A stretch of DNA of 64,000 bases, from the IMG/VR virus record IMGVR_UViG_3300031840_000582, positions 1-64,000 of that record; one strand, written 5' to 3'. The position numbers were made by a program, and so were the translations under genes. Position 1 is the first letter of the stretch. Every line of letters begins with the position of its first letter. The DNA is from a virus. The notes under the pieces were generated by a model. That model ran no database searches. It saw only the letters and a program-made list of their open reading frames with translations, and was not told the DNA's origin. This document shows, in pieces, positions 1 through 12,600 of the stretch.

Positions 1-1
1 G

Positions 2-115
2 TCCGACCGGCTCGACAAGCTGGAAGGCGCGCCGGCCTCGCGGCCCGGGCCGCTGCCCCTGGACGGCCCGCCGGACGGCCGCGCCGACGCCCTCGCCGCG
101 CTGGAGAAACCATGA
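2..115 (+). CDS. C-terminal end of an unidentified bacterial protein (partial)
   Basis: An open frame runs from the left edge to a TGA at 113-115 and encodes 37 residues rich in Ala, Pro, Gly and Asp, ending ALAALEKP. The stop overlaps the next start as ATGA, the usual sign of translational coupling within an operon. In bacteria, otnC genes commonly sit beside a four-carbon sugar-acid kinase or dehydrogenase gene, so this could be the end of such a gene. I do not recognise the fragment and the family assignment would be a guess. The GC-rich composition matches the following aldolase fragment and not the phage DNA beyond base 450. Confidence 0.5.
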   Translation, partial: SDRLDKLEGAPASRPGPLPLDGPPDGRADALAALEKP

Positions 116-449
116 CCGAGGAAACCCGCCTTCGCGAACAGATCTGCCTGCTCGCCAAGTCCCTCTTCGACCGGGGCCTCACCCACGGCTCCACCGGCAA
201 CATCTCCGCCCGCACCCCCGATGGCGGCCTCCTCGTCTCGCCCACCGGCACCTCCTTCGGCCGCCTCGACCCGGGCCGCCTCTCCCGCTTCGACGCCCAA
301 GGCACCCTGATCGACGGCGACAAACCCACCAAGGAAATGCCCCTCCACACCGCCTTCTACGACACCCGCGCCACCGCCGGCGCCGTCGGGCACCTCCATT
401 CCACCCACTCCGTCGCCCTCTCGATGCTGCCCGACGCCGACCCCGACGA
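112..449 (+). pseudogene. Class II aldolase, OtnC-like (3-oxo-tetronate 4-phosphate decarboxylase type), 3'-truncated
   Basis: About 113 residues match the N-terminal half of the class II aldolase/adducin fold. Visible marks are the phosphate-binding GSTGNISAR segment (residues 26-34), the SPTGTSFGRL segment, the KPTKEMPLH stretch with its catalytic-type Glu, and the metal-binding HLHSTHSVALS pair of histidines. In the known family the enzyme decarboxylates 3-oxo-tetronate 4-phosphate in four-carbon sugar-acid catabolism. The family is about 210 residues, so roughly half is missing. The match ends at DPDD near base 449, where the frame continues into unrelated phage protein and base composition changes abruptly. 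I read this as a truncated bacterial gene joined to phage DNA, most likely by assembly or amplification. Confidence 0.75.
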
Positions 450-3400
450 TTTTATTAAGCCATCGGGTGGATCAGGGTATCAAGTTTTGGCTATCCGCCC
501 AGATTTAGAGTCTAAAGATGCATTCTTTAAGCTCGTAGACAGAAGTAATAATTTAACAATTGCAACTTCTAGTCTTTTCAAGGATGTCTACGAAGATAAT
601 CGTTGGGTTTTTGCGCTTAGAACCAGAAATGCTTTAACTTCCTCTATTACACCAACAAGCCCCGCAGTGTCGCATGGCATGGGAACATTTTTAACCGGCG
701 CCATCGGTGTGAGAGCTAAGGCAACAATTACTGTTATTGATTCTAGCTCTCCTCCGGGCGTACCTTTCATTGGAGAAGGTGATACTATCGAGTTAATCTC
801 GACTGATGGGACAACAGTGACTCTCACCATGCAAGGCACGGGTGGCTCTACCACGTCCTCTGAGACCAGCGGCACAACGTTAACTGCTAAAACCTTGTCG
901 GCCGGAAGCTATGCTAGTTCTACTCTTCATGCTACAGCGCAAGCGGTTGAAATTCGGACAGCGATTAATCATCACACCAAATTTAGTGCGACCAACACTG
1001 CTAACGTAATAAGTATAGTACAAGCAGAGGCCGGCGCATCTGGGAACACCACGCTCACAATAACAGAACTTGGCGCAACCGGAATGTCAAATACTAACTT
1101 CGTCGGCGGAGCCAACGCCAACCGTGTCGAGGTCAGTCTCTATGGTGTTCACACAGCCTATGACAGGATTCAAGAAGAATTTGCTCTAAGTGGTACTGCG
1201 ATTCATTCCGATATCACAGTCCCGAGAAGATATTACGTTGGTGCTAGAAGAACTAACGTTACAGGCGGCACTGTCAACGAAAAATCAAGCGTTAAGGTTG
1301 GTTACCTAAGGCATTGGCAAATGTACTTAGACAATCATGTTATCCAAGCTCACGCACGAGATACAGAGAACTATGGTACATTTAATCCGTTGCGTAGCAC
1401 TTACCTGCTAGAAAATCCTCTAACCGGAACATACCTACCCGAGATTCAAACGCTTGCATTTAACTGGGACTTTTCAAACGTAACAGCCTCCGACGCATCC
1501 GGCGAATTCACACTTCAGGACTTTTCTTCAGGCTCATTGTTGAAGCGCAGATTCCGCGATCCTGATATTGATCCAATTGTTAACAATCAATATAACGCAC
1601 GCGGTTACTTCTTCAAGACAAACACGACAGCAGCCGTGGATACAAATTATATTAGCTCTGCTCGCTACAGGCTACCAGAAGTCATGAATAGTCATGACAT
1701 GATTGATATTAGAACACAAGATGACCTAACATTTACAAAAGAATCAAGACCAATTAGTCATTTCTTCGCGTTTGAAAAGAGCATGTATCAGGCCATTTCA
1801 GAAGAAATGATCAACATGTTTGCTGGCATTAATGAGTTTAACAATCTAATTGGTGAGCCCGTTAACCGATATCGTCATGAATACAAGGATATGTCTAAAT
1901 TAAGGCAGATTTTCTATGAGAATGTAGAGAACACGCCCGATCTAGACAAATATCTATCTTATTACAAGTGGCTAGACACTGCTTTGGGTGAAATGCTACA
2001 GCAACTAGTGCCAGCATCATCAAGATTCTCTGACGATGTTCGCAACATGGTCGAGGATACAGTCCTTACAAGAAATAAGTATCGTCATATTCTTCCAACA
2101 CTTAGAACGCCAAATACTGTCATTGAGGGACAGATTAAGGGCATTGAGGAGCACCTCTACAATTGGAAGATTGGCCATGCCCCAATGAATAACACGGGCA
2201 CTAAAGTCGTCCACCCACAGCCAGAAGATAAACACTGCCTCTGGTGGAGACAACGTGCTGAGCGTCAAGGCGCATCTGTAACTTCTGATAGAGCATCCGT
2301 TGACAGGTCAGCCGCGCAAGTTGCAATTATTGATGAGCAGCGAAACATTTACAAGCGTAAAGGTTATTCCTATATATCAGCCTCTGTACCGCAGTTCACA
2401 GCCCTTCAAGGCACCGATGGTGTCACAAAGGTTGGAGTAAACAACGTTCCAATTTACACTGGTTCTTACTATCCAAACAACAGATTCTCAAGAGTCTACC
2501 GACTGTTCATGGGTGTCGGCTTTAACAGCCTATCAATAATTGGTGCATGGAATGGGTACTTGATTGCCGGTCACAACCCGGTAACAGGTCCAAACACAAA
2601 GTATACTTACTGGAGAACAACAGTTGATCCAGCAGACACTACTAAATTAATTGAAGTTTCCAGTATTATTGATGAGAGCGGCTGCGAGTATGCAGCGGCA
2701 TTGCTACCTTCACCCGGCACGTTTCCATCTAAAGATCTGCGCCCCGGTGGTGTTGTTTCACTATCAGCTACTACCACAGCAGGTAGTCTTGCTGGAAAGG
2801 CTAACAATTTACCATTTAGCCTTTATAAATCAGACGTTACAACGGGCTACAAAGCTTCAATCTCCAATGTTAATATTAAAACTACAACTGGTGCTACAGT
2901 TGCAGGCGGTCTTGAACTTAACAATTTACATCAAGACATAATTGAAACAGGCGAAGCTTCTATGCAAGGCCCGTTCACCGAGAAGTATGTTGGCGGATTA
3001 CCACATAGGCACGTTGACATAAATACAAAGAAAGGCGGCAACTTTGATGACCCAACTACCCGCGTCGAGGGATTTGTGGTTATTCCAAGCGCCAATACTA
3101 TCCAAGTCCGTGCTCCATCCGCTGCGTCAGATGACCGGGGCAGTTCCAGTCCAGAGGTCAGAGGCGACTTCTACAGAAATACAAAAGTTAAAAGACCTGT
3201 TAACGTTGCCAATATTCGTCAGTTAACAGGATCGTCCCAGCTAAATCATATTGGTAACTTCACATCATTCAGAGAAATTGTTCAAATTTCTGATCGAGAT
3301 GCCAACAATAGATCATTTGTTAAGCATGAAGGTAAAGGTCCATTCCTTGAGAATAGCAGGGCTAAGAGGAAAAGACGTGGTAATGTGAACCTTCTCACTA

Positions 3401-6400
3401 ATAATTTATTTCATCGTCTTGGAGAGTTCAAGGACGTTGCGAAACCAAACTTCTATATCTCTGGCTCATCACATAGAGAGAACGACATTATAAGTTTGGG
3501 AGGCAATCAGTTTGCTGAATCCAACACAACAGATTATATCTTTGTCGAAAGATTCTCCGCACCCGGTGGCCCTGAAACAGCGGGTGATTCCATGGGTGGT
3601 GCAGCCCTTGACTTTGGCTCCGCACAGTATTCACCATACAACAATCTAAACTATCGTAACCTGACTGTAAGGCTTCCCCTCCGCCGGCTTTTAACAGAAC
3701 ACGCAAATCAGTTTGGCTTCTCCTCTGAGCCTGACGCTTTAAAAGCAACTGCAACCATTACTGTTACGGTTGCCAATGTAGACAACATTGGGCAAGGCGA
3801 CACGATTGAGCTAACGGCCACAAATGGAAAAACGATCACCTGTACTTTACAGGGAGTAGGAGGTACGACAACTTCTACAGCAACGGATGGAAATGTGCAA
3901 GCCGCGACATTCGCATCAGGTACAGATAACACACTTCAAGCAACTTCGCAAGCAGTTGCAATTGCCACAGCAATAAACAGCAACAACTTCTTTACTGCAA
4001 CCAATAACGCCAATGTTGTTACAGTAACTCAAGCTGTTGGCGGCGGAGTTGGCAATACCGCAATTACTATAACGGAGCTTGGTGCAACCGGATTGACAAA
4101 GACAGATTTCCAAGGCGGCGCCGGCCGGGCATCGACCGTTAACTCTTTCGACTATAGGGGTATACCAGCCTTCCACGACGTTAATAGAAACTCTAGACTA
4201 CGGTTTGAGTTCTCTAGTTCTAGACAAACAGCCGAGACTGTAATTAGAAAGAAAACACATGATAACTTCTTTGTTCAAAGAGAGATCCCACAGTCTGAGA
4301 CACAATATGCTTGGATCACCGCATCTCTTACGCACATTCCCGGTCATCAAACAACAGTTCTTGGGCATCCACACCCAGACGGTACAGTGTCTAGTTCTGT
4401 TGCATTCGATTATGGTCTCGCTCAAGGTGCAAATACAGCAATTGCTAGCACAACAAAAACTGTCGGACCCGGCTTCATCCCCGCACTAAACTTTGTTAGT
4501 GCGAGTGATGTAGTAAGTAAAATAGGCGGTGGCGTCCGCCGCTGGCTTGGACCCGGTGGCAATGTAAGCCATAACACAAATGGTGGAGCCGATAAACGCG
4601 CCGTAAATTCAACTTTTCCTAATGGATTTCTCCCAACTGACTTTGTTGGAATGAATGGAAACGTGCGTCAAGTTATTAATACTGGGTCACTAATCCTATC
4701 CGGCGCCGCACATGCTTTCCACAATGACTTGCCACAGATTGGCACCGCTCCATTTTATCGAGCATCTCATCTATATATCAATTCCATAGAGGGTTCCGAT
4801 ACTGGCGAGTTCACACAAATTACTAGTGAGCCTCGAAAGGGTGACACAACAGTTCTAAATGCCCTCAACCTTAACCGCAACGGCCCTTACGGATATCCTT
4901 CCTTCAAACAAATTAGAACAGGCGAGACTCGTATTGGTAGATATCTGCGACGAAACAATATTATTTCGTTTAACGAAACACCGGGTAGACACTTAGTGTC
5001 TGAAGACGCTGGTCGTGGCCGCGAAGAAAAAATTGAAAGATTTGGAACACTAAAGCAATTCCGTGAGCCAGTAGCTGTTAGCCGCCACAAGCCAGCCAAA
5101 TTTATGGTTGGAATGAAAGAGACTTACGAGGATTCAGGCAGGACTGTAACCAAAACCAGACCGGTAATGATTGAGGCAACCTATGGAAACGACTTAGGCT
5201 TCTTCTCTGACAGAGAACTGGACGATGCAAAGGGCTTTGTTAAGCCCAAGCCTGTTGGTTACAGAACAGTTGGTGACTTTTACCTCAGGGGAGGACTGGA
5301 AAGTCCAGCTACCCCAGTTGAAAGCTTTATCGACTTTAGATACGCTGACACAGTTTATCCAAAAGAAAAGAACACATACATGCTCAAGTCTCGTTCTAGA
5401 AATGCATTCGCAAATAATTTCTGGAGAAATAATCCTCTTGATAGACTAGAACTTGGCCAATCAAAAGTAAGATTCAACGGAACAACTCCCGATGACTTGG
5501 ATGCCGCTTCAGGTGAAGCGTTTACTCCAAAGCAAACAAAACTTAGTTCGTGGAGCTTGGACGGTCCACCAATCGGACAGTTTACCACAGCGTCAGTAAG
5601 TGTGTTCAACGTACTAACTGGTAGTGAGGTTGGCATCTTGCAACATAGAAGTGCAATTTTGCACTACGGCAACAAGCACACTATGACTGCATCTGTAATT
5701 TACGCTCGTCCGCACTTGTTAGAAGCTACTGCATCTGTTAGATCCCCAGTTGGCCCATCAGCTCCTTCTAGTTCTGCCTCGATGATTCTAGCTGGTAAGC
5801 CACTTGGTCGTATGAAGATCTTTGGCGGTATTACAGCTTGGGAAGCTGGTGAGAATGCTGGTGTTGTGAATGATGATGGTGTATTTGTGAAGAGACCTAC
5901 GACACCTTTCTATGATTCATACGATGATTTCGCTGAAGATCTTCGAGTTGTAGCCAAAGACTACTCCATCGTCCCAGAGTTTAGAATTAGCGAACATATG
6001 GACTTTTATATTAAAGAGAAACAAGGTAATTTCTTAGCGGATAATCCAAAGCTGCTGTCCATCTTTGGTTCTCCCACAGGTTCAACAGTTCCACAGAACA
6101 GCTCAGAAAACGATTTCTTTACAGTTTATTCAAATACAGACTTTATGAAGCACTTTGCAGAGGTGAAAGAGGAGCATAAAGAAATTGCCAAGCCTTCAGA
6201 AATTACCTTAACATGCAAAGCAGCCATGAAGTTCTTGCCGTATAACGGATTTTATCCTGCTGAGCGGACAGTTGATATCGCGACACAATTCTCAAAATCA
6301 TATGGCGATCAAGTATCATTCACGGGTGATGACTCGGTGTTCAGCAGTGCTAGAATAAGACCATTGGTCGCGCCGCTTTTCGCCCCCGGTATTATGTATA

Positions 6401-8577
6401 ATTCAATTAAGTCTGGCATTGCAGTAGACTATCCAGTATACACATCGTCTTTCAAGCGGCACAATCCAAAAGATGCCGGTGATTCAAACGTAGCTACAAA
6501 TTATATTATGATGTCTACTGCATCCAGCCCGAGGCTTGACGCTGGGGGCAAACTTGCGGGATGGGACTTTAGAGTTCCTTTTGAGACCATTATTGAGCCA
6601 AAAAGATTTATTACAAATCTATCATTTGTTGATATGGAAGTTCATCCATCTTCGGCAATGGATATGACAGCTTCATGGGATGGCCAAGGCGATGAACTTT
6701 ATGAGCGAATGTCTAACAACTTCTTTGCCGCAGTCCCTGAGTTCTTCTTACCAGCAGGTGAATTTTCCACACTCAAGTCAAAGCCATCAAAACAATTCAA
6801 GTCTTTAGACACTGGTTCAGTTTATGGCCTAAGAATCAAACTAAGAAAGTCTTATAATAGGGGTCGCCAGCCCGGTCGCCTAAACCAATACATTGTTCCT
6901 AATGATACTTTCCTTGATTTTAATTCTACCACTGAAGGCAAGCCGTCCTTGAGAGAAACTTTTACGATGTACAGTCGCCCTAGCGCCTTCGGACCTCCGA
7001 TGTCTGGTCGCGACCAATTAGGGGCCACTGGATCGGCTGCATTGGAGCAGAACACTTTCTCAAGACAATTGTTACCCGATTCTCTGCTCGGTATGAACCC
7101 CAGCTTCACGCCTCCATATTATGATGGAGAGGCATGGTGTGATGTTTTGTTCCGGCCTAGTTCAAGCTTTGCAACGCTTGGAGATATTCTCGCTGGATCT
7201 AGAAAACTATATTGGCGATTTGATAAGCTTGGCTTGGGTACTCAACCCGGCGCTAATACGCAGCCATACGGGCAAATTAATATTAATAGGTTTGCCATGC
7301 AGCTTAGCTCATCATTCAATCTATTCCAAAGAGTTCAAGAACCAAACGTTACTTTTGATGCAGACGGCAACCCTATCACGATAGGCGAGTCTAGCGACGA
7401 CAAATCAGTTTGGGTAATCCAGCCAAAATTTGAAACGCCAATGTTTAACTTTAACGATCAATTTGGTGTGAATCCAATCGTTGCAGGTACAAACTTTACA
7501 GTGCCAACAAACAACTCAGAGTCAGTCACGAGAGGTATATGGCACCAGTTCGGTGTGTTCCCTACTGACCCACAGCAGGGCATTTTCTTAGATATTGAGG
7601 ATATCCCACAAAACTTCCTCATTAACAGAGTTAAGAATTACGGTTCTTCATCATTCTTTAACAATAACAACGGCCACCGTATTGACGAGAATGCTGCTAA
7701 CATTGATGATACTAACATCAAGGGTTTCTATGGTGGCTCTGGTACAAATCGAGTACCTTTCAAATCACTTTTAGATGTTGTGCAATTTGACAAGAAAACT
7801 ATGCGACTAGGTGAGACAGCACAAAAACTCACAGCTAGTGAAGCAGTCGTCGCTGTGCCATTTATTGAAGAGGGCGGACAGCGCAAATTCTTTAACGTTG
7901 ATAAGACACTAGTTGATAAAGTTATAGCAAACCCAAGAACAGAAGAAGTAGGTGAATCTATTAAGCACATGGTTAACAGCCTAGATAAATATGTCGTGCC
8001 TCCAACTATGGACTTCGTGGCGTTTAGGGATCGTGTTGACCCAATTGCGATGTATTTCTTTGAGTTCGAATTTGAGTTTGATAAGAACGACTTGTCTCAT
8101 ATGTGGCAAAACCTCATGCCACCTTCTGGCAAGATTGTCAAGAAATCAGAAACTAAGGTTGGACACAAGCTAGTGTTAAACGAACTACTTGGGAATGTAG
8201 CTGGTGAAACTGGAGAGTCAATTGACGACAGATTACAGTGGATGGTATTCAAGGTCAAGCAGCGCGCAAACACCAATTACTTCTCAAAGGTTGCAGGTGC
8301 AAATACAGACGCTGACCCCCGCTTCAGGAAAGAGTTCAAAGCAGGCCGAGCCAGCGAAGAAACAACAGTGCAGGATAGATTTAGCTTTAACTGGCCATTT
8401 GACTTCTTCTCAATGGTTGAGTTAATTAAGCTAGAGTCTGAGATTAAGTTCTCTGCACCCGATAAAGATATTGACGAGCGACTAGTTATTAAGTCGGATA
8501 AAGACACAGTAGACAGTGGGGTGAAGGCCGCACCAGAAAGTGCTACAACAACAAGTCTTTTGCCGTCAAAGGAATGA
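450..8577 (+). CDS. Giant virion structural protein, N-terminus missing
   Basis: About 2,709 phage-derived residues, open from the junction to the TGA at 8575-8577; the true start is lost. The first part reads like a beta-rich LamG/lectin-type module, with SVKVGYLRHWQ near base 1290. Two copies of a Gly/Thr-rich insertion domain follow (717-1125 and 3742-4131), separated by a helical segment near 1920-2150 (DKYLSYYKWLDTALGEML). The C-terminal region contains YFFEFEFEFDKNDLSHMWQ and FSFNWPFDFFSMVEL. No enzyme motif was seen. Size, lack of catalytic signatures and the adjoining large virion genes suggest a distal tail or baseplate-associated protein. Which organelle it belongs to is inference. 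The first 113 residues of the continuous frame do not belong to it. Confidence 0.7.
717..1125 (+). repeat. Insertion domain, copy 1
   Basis: This encodes about 136 residues, beginning ATITVIDS, with GDTIELISTDGT, a Ser/Thr/Gly-rich loop, QAVEIRTAIN, NVISIVQAEAG and a closing TITELGATGMSNTNFVGGA. The same order of motifs recurs at 3742-4131 in the same protein and, more divergently, inside the tail sheath at 50819-51318. The pattern resembles a mobile beta-sandwich module decorating virion proteins. Confidence 0.7.
3742..4131 (+). repeat. Insertion domain, copy 2
   Basis: This second copy is closely related to copy 1 in protein sequence: ATITVTVANV, GDTIELTATNGKT, LQATSQAVAIATAIN, NVVTVTQAVGG and TITELGATGLTKTDFQGGA. 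DNA identity has largely drifted, so the duplication is not recent. The domain is flanked by unrelated parts of the giant protein. Confidence 0.7.
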
Positions 8578-8580
8578 TAG

Positions 8581-9651
8581 ATGCTTTTTGCTAACAAAAA
8601 AGAAGAAGTAATAGACATAGAATTGACGCCACACGGTAGATATCTTTTATCACTTGGGCGTCTCAAGCCTGTGTATTATTCATTCCATGATAATAATATT
8701 CTTTATGATGGTCGATATGCAGAGATCGTGGAGTATTCAAAAGATATTGAAGACAGGATCCAACACGAGACGCCACAACCCAAGACATTGAACACGAGAG
8801 CTAGCAGAGAAAAGAACACAAAGAGAATTTTTGAAACAAATCTCGCGTTGGCTAGTAGCGTTGACAGAGCAACAGAGCTTGCATCTGTCGCCCAAATGAA
8901 TGAGCAGAAGGCTTTCTTGGCAACGCATCCAATTGGAACATGCTCACCAACCACAGATCAGGCACCCAAATGGTCAATTAAAGTATTGAACGGGGAGATT
9001 AGTGGATCGATCCCTTACCTGACCTCTAGCTACCAGACTTTAGAAATTCCACAAATTGATATTGATGTGGTCTACAAGACTGCTATTTTGGATGTGAATG
9101 ATCCGGGCTTAGTGTTACCAATCAAGCCAGACCCCGCACTTTCTAGCAACGTGTACAGTGATGGAACTTATGTGGCGATTGATCCAGACCACTTGTTGCT
9201 AGAAATCTTAGAGGAAAACACTGAATACAATAAAACAAACTTTGAGGTTGAAGTGTTCGAGGTAGAGAACGAAGACTATGTATCAGCTAAGGCTGGCCTC
9301 TCAGGCACGGAAGTTAGACAACAAGAATTAAAACCATTATTCTTCAAGAAGCCTGTTGAAAATATTGTCAACAACATTCTAGTAGATGATGCCGAATTGC
9401 CAAAGCCGCCAGCGATTGGTGACAATCCACGCATGGTAAATTATTATTTTAATGTTTTTGTAGACGAGGAGATTGATCCTGCTGACATTTGTGAGGCCAA
9501 AGAAGAACTTGACAAGAAAAACCTCTTTGTCGATCTCGACGTTGTGTGCGCTCCTAATGCAGCTACTCCAACAAGATACGATGTCTACACCGGACCAGAT
9601 CCGCTTGCACCTTGTCCAGTACCTCAAGAAGGTACGGACTGTAACGATTAG
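8581..9651 (+). CDS. Virion-associated protein of unknown function (356 aa)
   Basis: The gene starts 3 bases after the stop of the giant protein, using AAGGA in the end of that gene as its ribosome site. The N-terminus (KKEEVIDIELTPHGRYLLSLGRLKPVYYSFHDNNILYDG) is a pattern I associate with structural genes of marine phages. The rest is acidic, with no catalytic motif and no membrane segment. The tail is Pro/Cys/Asp-rich (PCPVPQEGTDCND). Its position between two huge virion proteins argues for a role in the same appendage or its assembly. Function is not recognised. Confidence 0.65.
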   Translation: MLFANKKEEVIDIELTPHGRYLLSLGRLKPVYYSFHDNNILYDGRYAEIVEYSKDIEDRIQHETPQPKTLNTRASREKNTKRIFETNLALASSVDRATELASVAQMNEQKAFLATHPIGTCSPTTDQAPKWSIKVLNGEISGSIPYLTSSYQTLEIPQIDIDVVYKTAILDVNDPGLVLPIKPDPALSSNVYSDGTYVAIDPDHLLLEILEENTEYNKTNFEVEVFEVENEDYVSAKAGLSGTEVRQQELKPLFFKKPVENIVNNILVDDAELPKPPAIGDNPRMVNYYFNVFVDEEIDPADICEAKEELDKKNLFVDLDVVCAPNAATPTRYDVYTGPDPLAPCPVPQEGTDCND

Positions 9652-9663
9652 GAGTCAGTTTAA

Positions 9664-12600
9664 ATGGGTATTTTTGTAAATTCTGTTAACGTTGATGACG
9701 CGACTCTTACTATCGGCCTTAGTGCGGAAGAACTTTATCGACCAATCAACCCAGACTGCCCTCCACCCGCTGACAGTAGCTCAGGCCCCGGTGGTGGCCT
9801 TAACATAATTCCAAGTGATCCTGTAACTGAACCTCCTTCTGGTTACACTCCCGAAGCCGGTGATAGTGGCTGGTATTATGATGAATGTATGGATTGCTGT
9901 TACCCAGTGACAGATAAAATCCTTAATTATATGGAGTTTAAGGTTGCGACATTTCTTTCGCCGGGTTATACTCAAAACATTACTTGTGAGGAAGTAGACG
10001 TAGACGCTATAGTCACCTCCGCTGAAGCCGCTGGTGACGCTGTTGTTGTGGCTATTGACCCAAGACTTCATGCTGCTGGGACGCTATCTAATGCGTTGGT
10101 CAAGGAGAAGAGCGACGGTTCTCGCGCTTATGAATTAAATTATAATGCCACCATTGAATTGCCTGACGGGGCAGACACTGATCACATTGAAGTGGTGTCA
10201 TATGTAAATATTGATTTTGAACGAATGAAGAACGATTACGGCTTTGAGGCAGGCAATAATTTGCAAGCAGAGACTATAAAATTGATGGCACTTAAGGCGA
10301 ATTTAGATAAGGTTCGAGAGCGTGGCAAAGTAAACGAGACAATCCCATACTTTGTGAATCCTGCAACAGGCAAGACATGGACCGGGCCAGTTCATTATCA
10401 CCCGCCGACAAGAGGCTATATGGGCGGCGCAAAGCACACGATGTTACCACAGCCCCTGTTGGTCCAGAGAACAATGCCGAACTTAAAAGTTGTGGATAAT
10501 TCCACTACAAAAAAAGAACTATTAGGTTTGGATTTAGGCCGCGCATTAACAAATGACCCATACGATGAAATTGATAGACTAAACAGCACCGGGACTAAAC
10601 AGCAAGTTGCCAAGACGTTTGTATCAGATCCTGTGTTGTCAAAAACTAACGACGGAAAAGTTAGCTTTGTCTTTTACATGGATCCTGAATCTGTGGTCAG
10701 AGCTAACAGTAAATTTCCCGGTATTAGGGAGCAGGGCATTTATCGAAGAACCCCAATTGAAAGCATTCAAATTTTTCGTGAGCGTGCTATCGAAGGTGCC
10801 GATCTCACAGAACTAGGCGTCAAAAAAGTTGGCAAGGACACCAGAGGCAAGCAATCACAAGAGAGGGAGCTAGTGGTTTATTCGTCAGACCAAAAGTCAT
10901 ACGGCGAAGACATGCAAACTATGAACGGTGCAGTGAAAGATGTGTACTCAAGAGGACTACAAACTAATAGATATTCCGTTGATGAAGACTTTGATGGCAT
11001 CAAGGAAGTGGAAGTAGGGATTATTTCTGAGACACCGGTTCGAAACATCACTAGTAGAGGATACCGTGCATTTACAGTAGAAGACATGCAAATCTCTAAT
11101 AGAACTTCAGGTAAATTTAGATATTCCACTGAGATTGAATTTAAAGATCCAACTGTAGCTTACATTAATCGAAAGTTAGCCGTGATTTGCGAAGCCAAAG
11201 ATAAGTTAGAGGAACTAGTTTCGTTCATTGACAACGTAAAAGCTTACGATATGTTGAACAAAAAATACACTAGAGATTATAAGAAAAGGTACAAGAGGGC
11301 ACATACTAGAACCGCTAAGATGGTGACTAGAGAGGTCATGAAGCTGCTAAAAGCAATTACCGGACAAAGCTTTAGTGCGGCACAAAATTATATGATATCT
11401 AACCTAAGTGTTCAGAACGGCAGTCCTCAAGGTATTGAAAATATAATTGAAGTGATAGGCTCAATAGAAGACAAGCTAAAGCTAGCTCTTGGCAACAGTA
11501 TTGACAATGCAAATACAAATAATGCTGGCGCTGAAAAAGATCCTACTATCTCCAAAAAGTCAAATGCAGATTTGGGGATGGTTCGCGTAGAAAAAGAGTT
11601 TGATGCAATTGTCGATCAAACAAATGAGCGCCCATTGAAACTAGACTACACAACCGCAAGGGCCAATAGCTTCCCCAGCATGACTGACAAGTCTTACGAA
11701 GAGAGAATCAATTTAGAACGTAGAAAGTTCTACTCAGACTCGAATACTCGTCGTAGGAATAACGCTAAAAGTAGGTCTAATTTACCTAAAAGAAAGCTTC
11801 AAGCTCTTAGTAGAAGTCGTAACAGATCAGATTACAGCTACCTTACACCAGCATTTGTTAGATGTGGCACAACAACCATGGATCTGGTTGGTGACAATAC
11901 ACAGATAGACAATCTAGAACAGTATAAGAGTATTAATTTTAGGTCCGCAAGAGGTAATAAGCCACTGTCTGTTGAAGCACCACCTGAAAATACTAGCATG
12001 CTAGAATTATCTGAAGACATATTGACAGAGTTGGGAATCTCTGTAACGCTACGCCCAACAGAATCAAGTAAAGACAAGCAGTACAATAGTGATAGCACTA
12101 AGGTATTTGGATCAAAAAGCTTTGCTGACAAAAACACTGAACCGGATAGGATTGCAAAGAAGCCAAAGAGAGATAGATTTGTGATGTCGGCCACCGAAAC
12201 CATTGCCACAGCGGTATTAAACAAGGCTCAAGATACCGACATATTAAATCCAGATGCGCCAATTAATCAAGACCAAGAAATTCCAGACATAACGGATGCG
12301 ACAGAGAGTCGAAAGCTTGCAATTTCAAAATTTGATGTCCTAAGAGAGGATAACATCTTAAATGATCTTGATGCATCTAAGATTGAACAAATGCCAATTG
12401 GCTTACGAGCATTGTTTGATTCAAGAGACGATGCAAGATTTAATTGGGTCGATCATGATCTTGACCTTGTAAAGGATCCAAGAGTGCAAGATATATTTAC
12501 TTACAATCAAGGTAGCACTGTAAAAGTTGAATATTTAGCCGACTTTGAATCAACCTTTGGCGGCAAATCACTTAAGAAGCCGCGATACTCTCCACTAACA

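Noticed and set aside
112-8577. A single 2,821-residue aldolase-structural fusion protein
   Set aside because: Base composition and family similarity change together near 449/450, and the phage part starts mid-domain; treated as two truncated genes.
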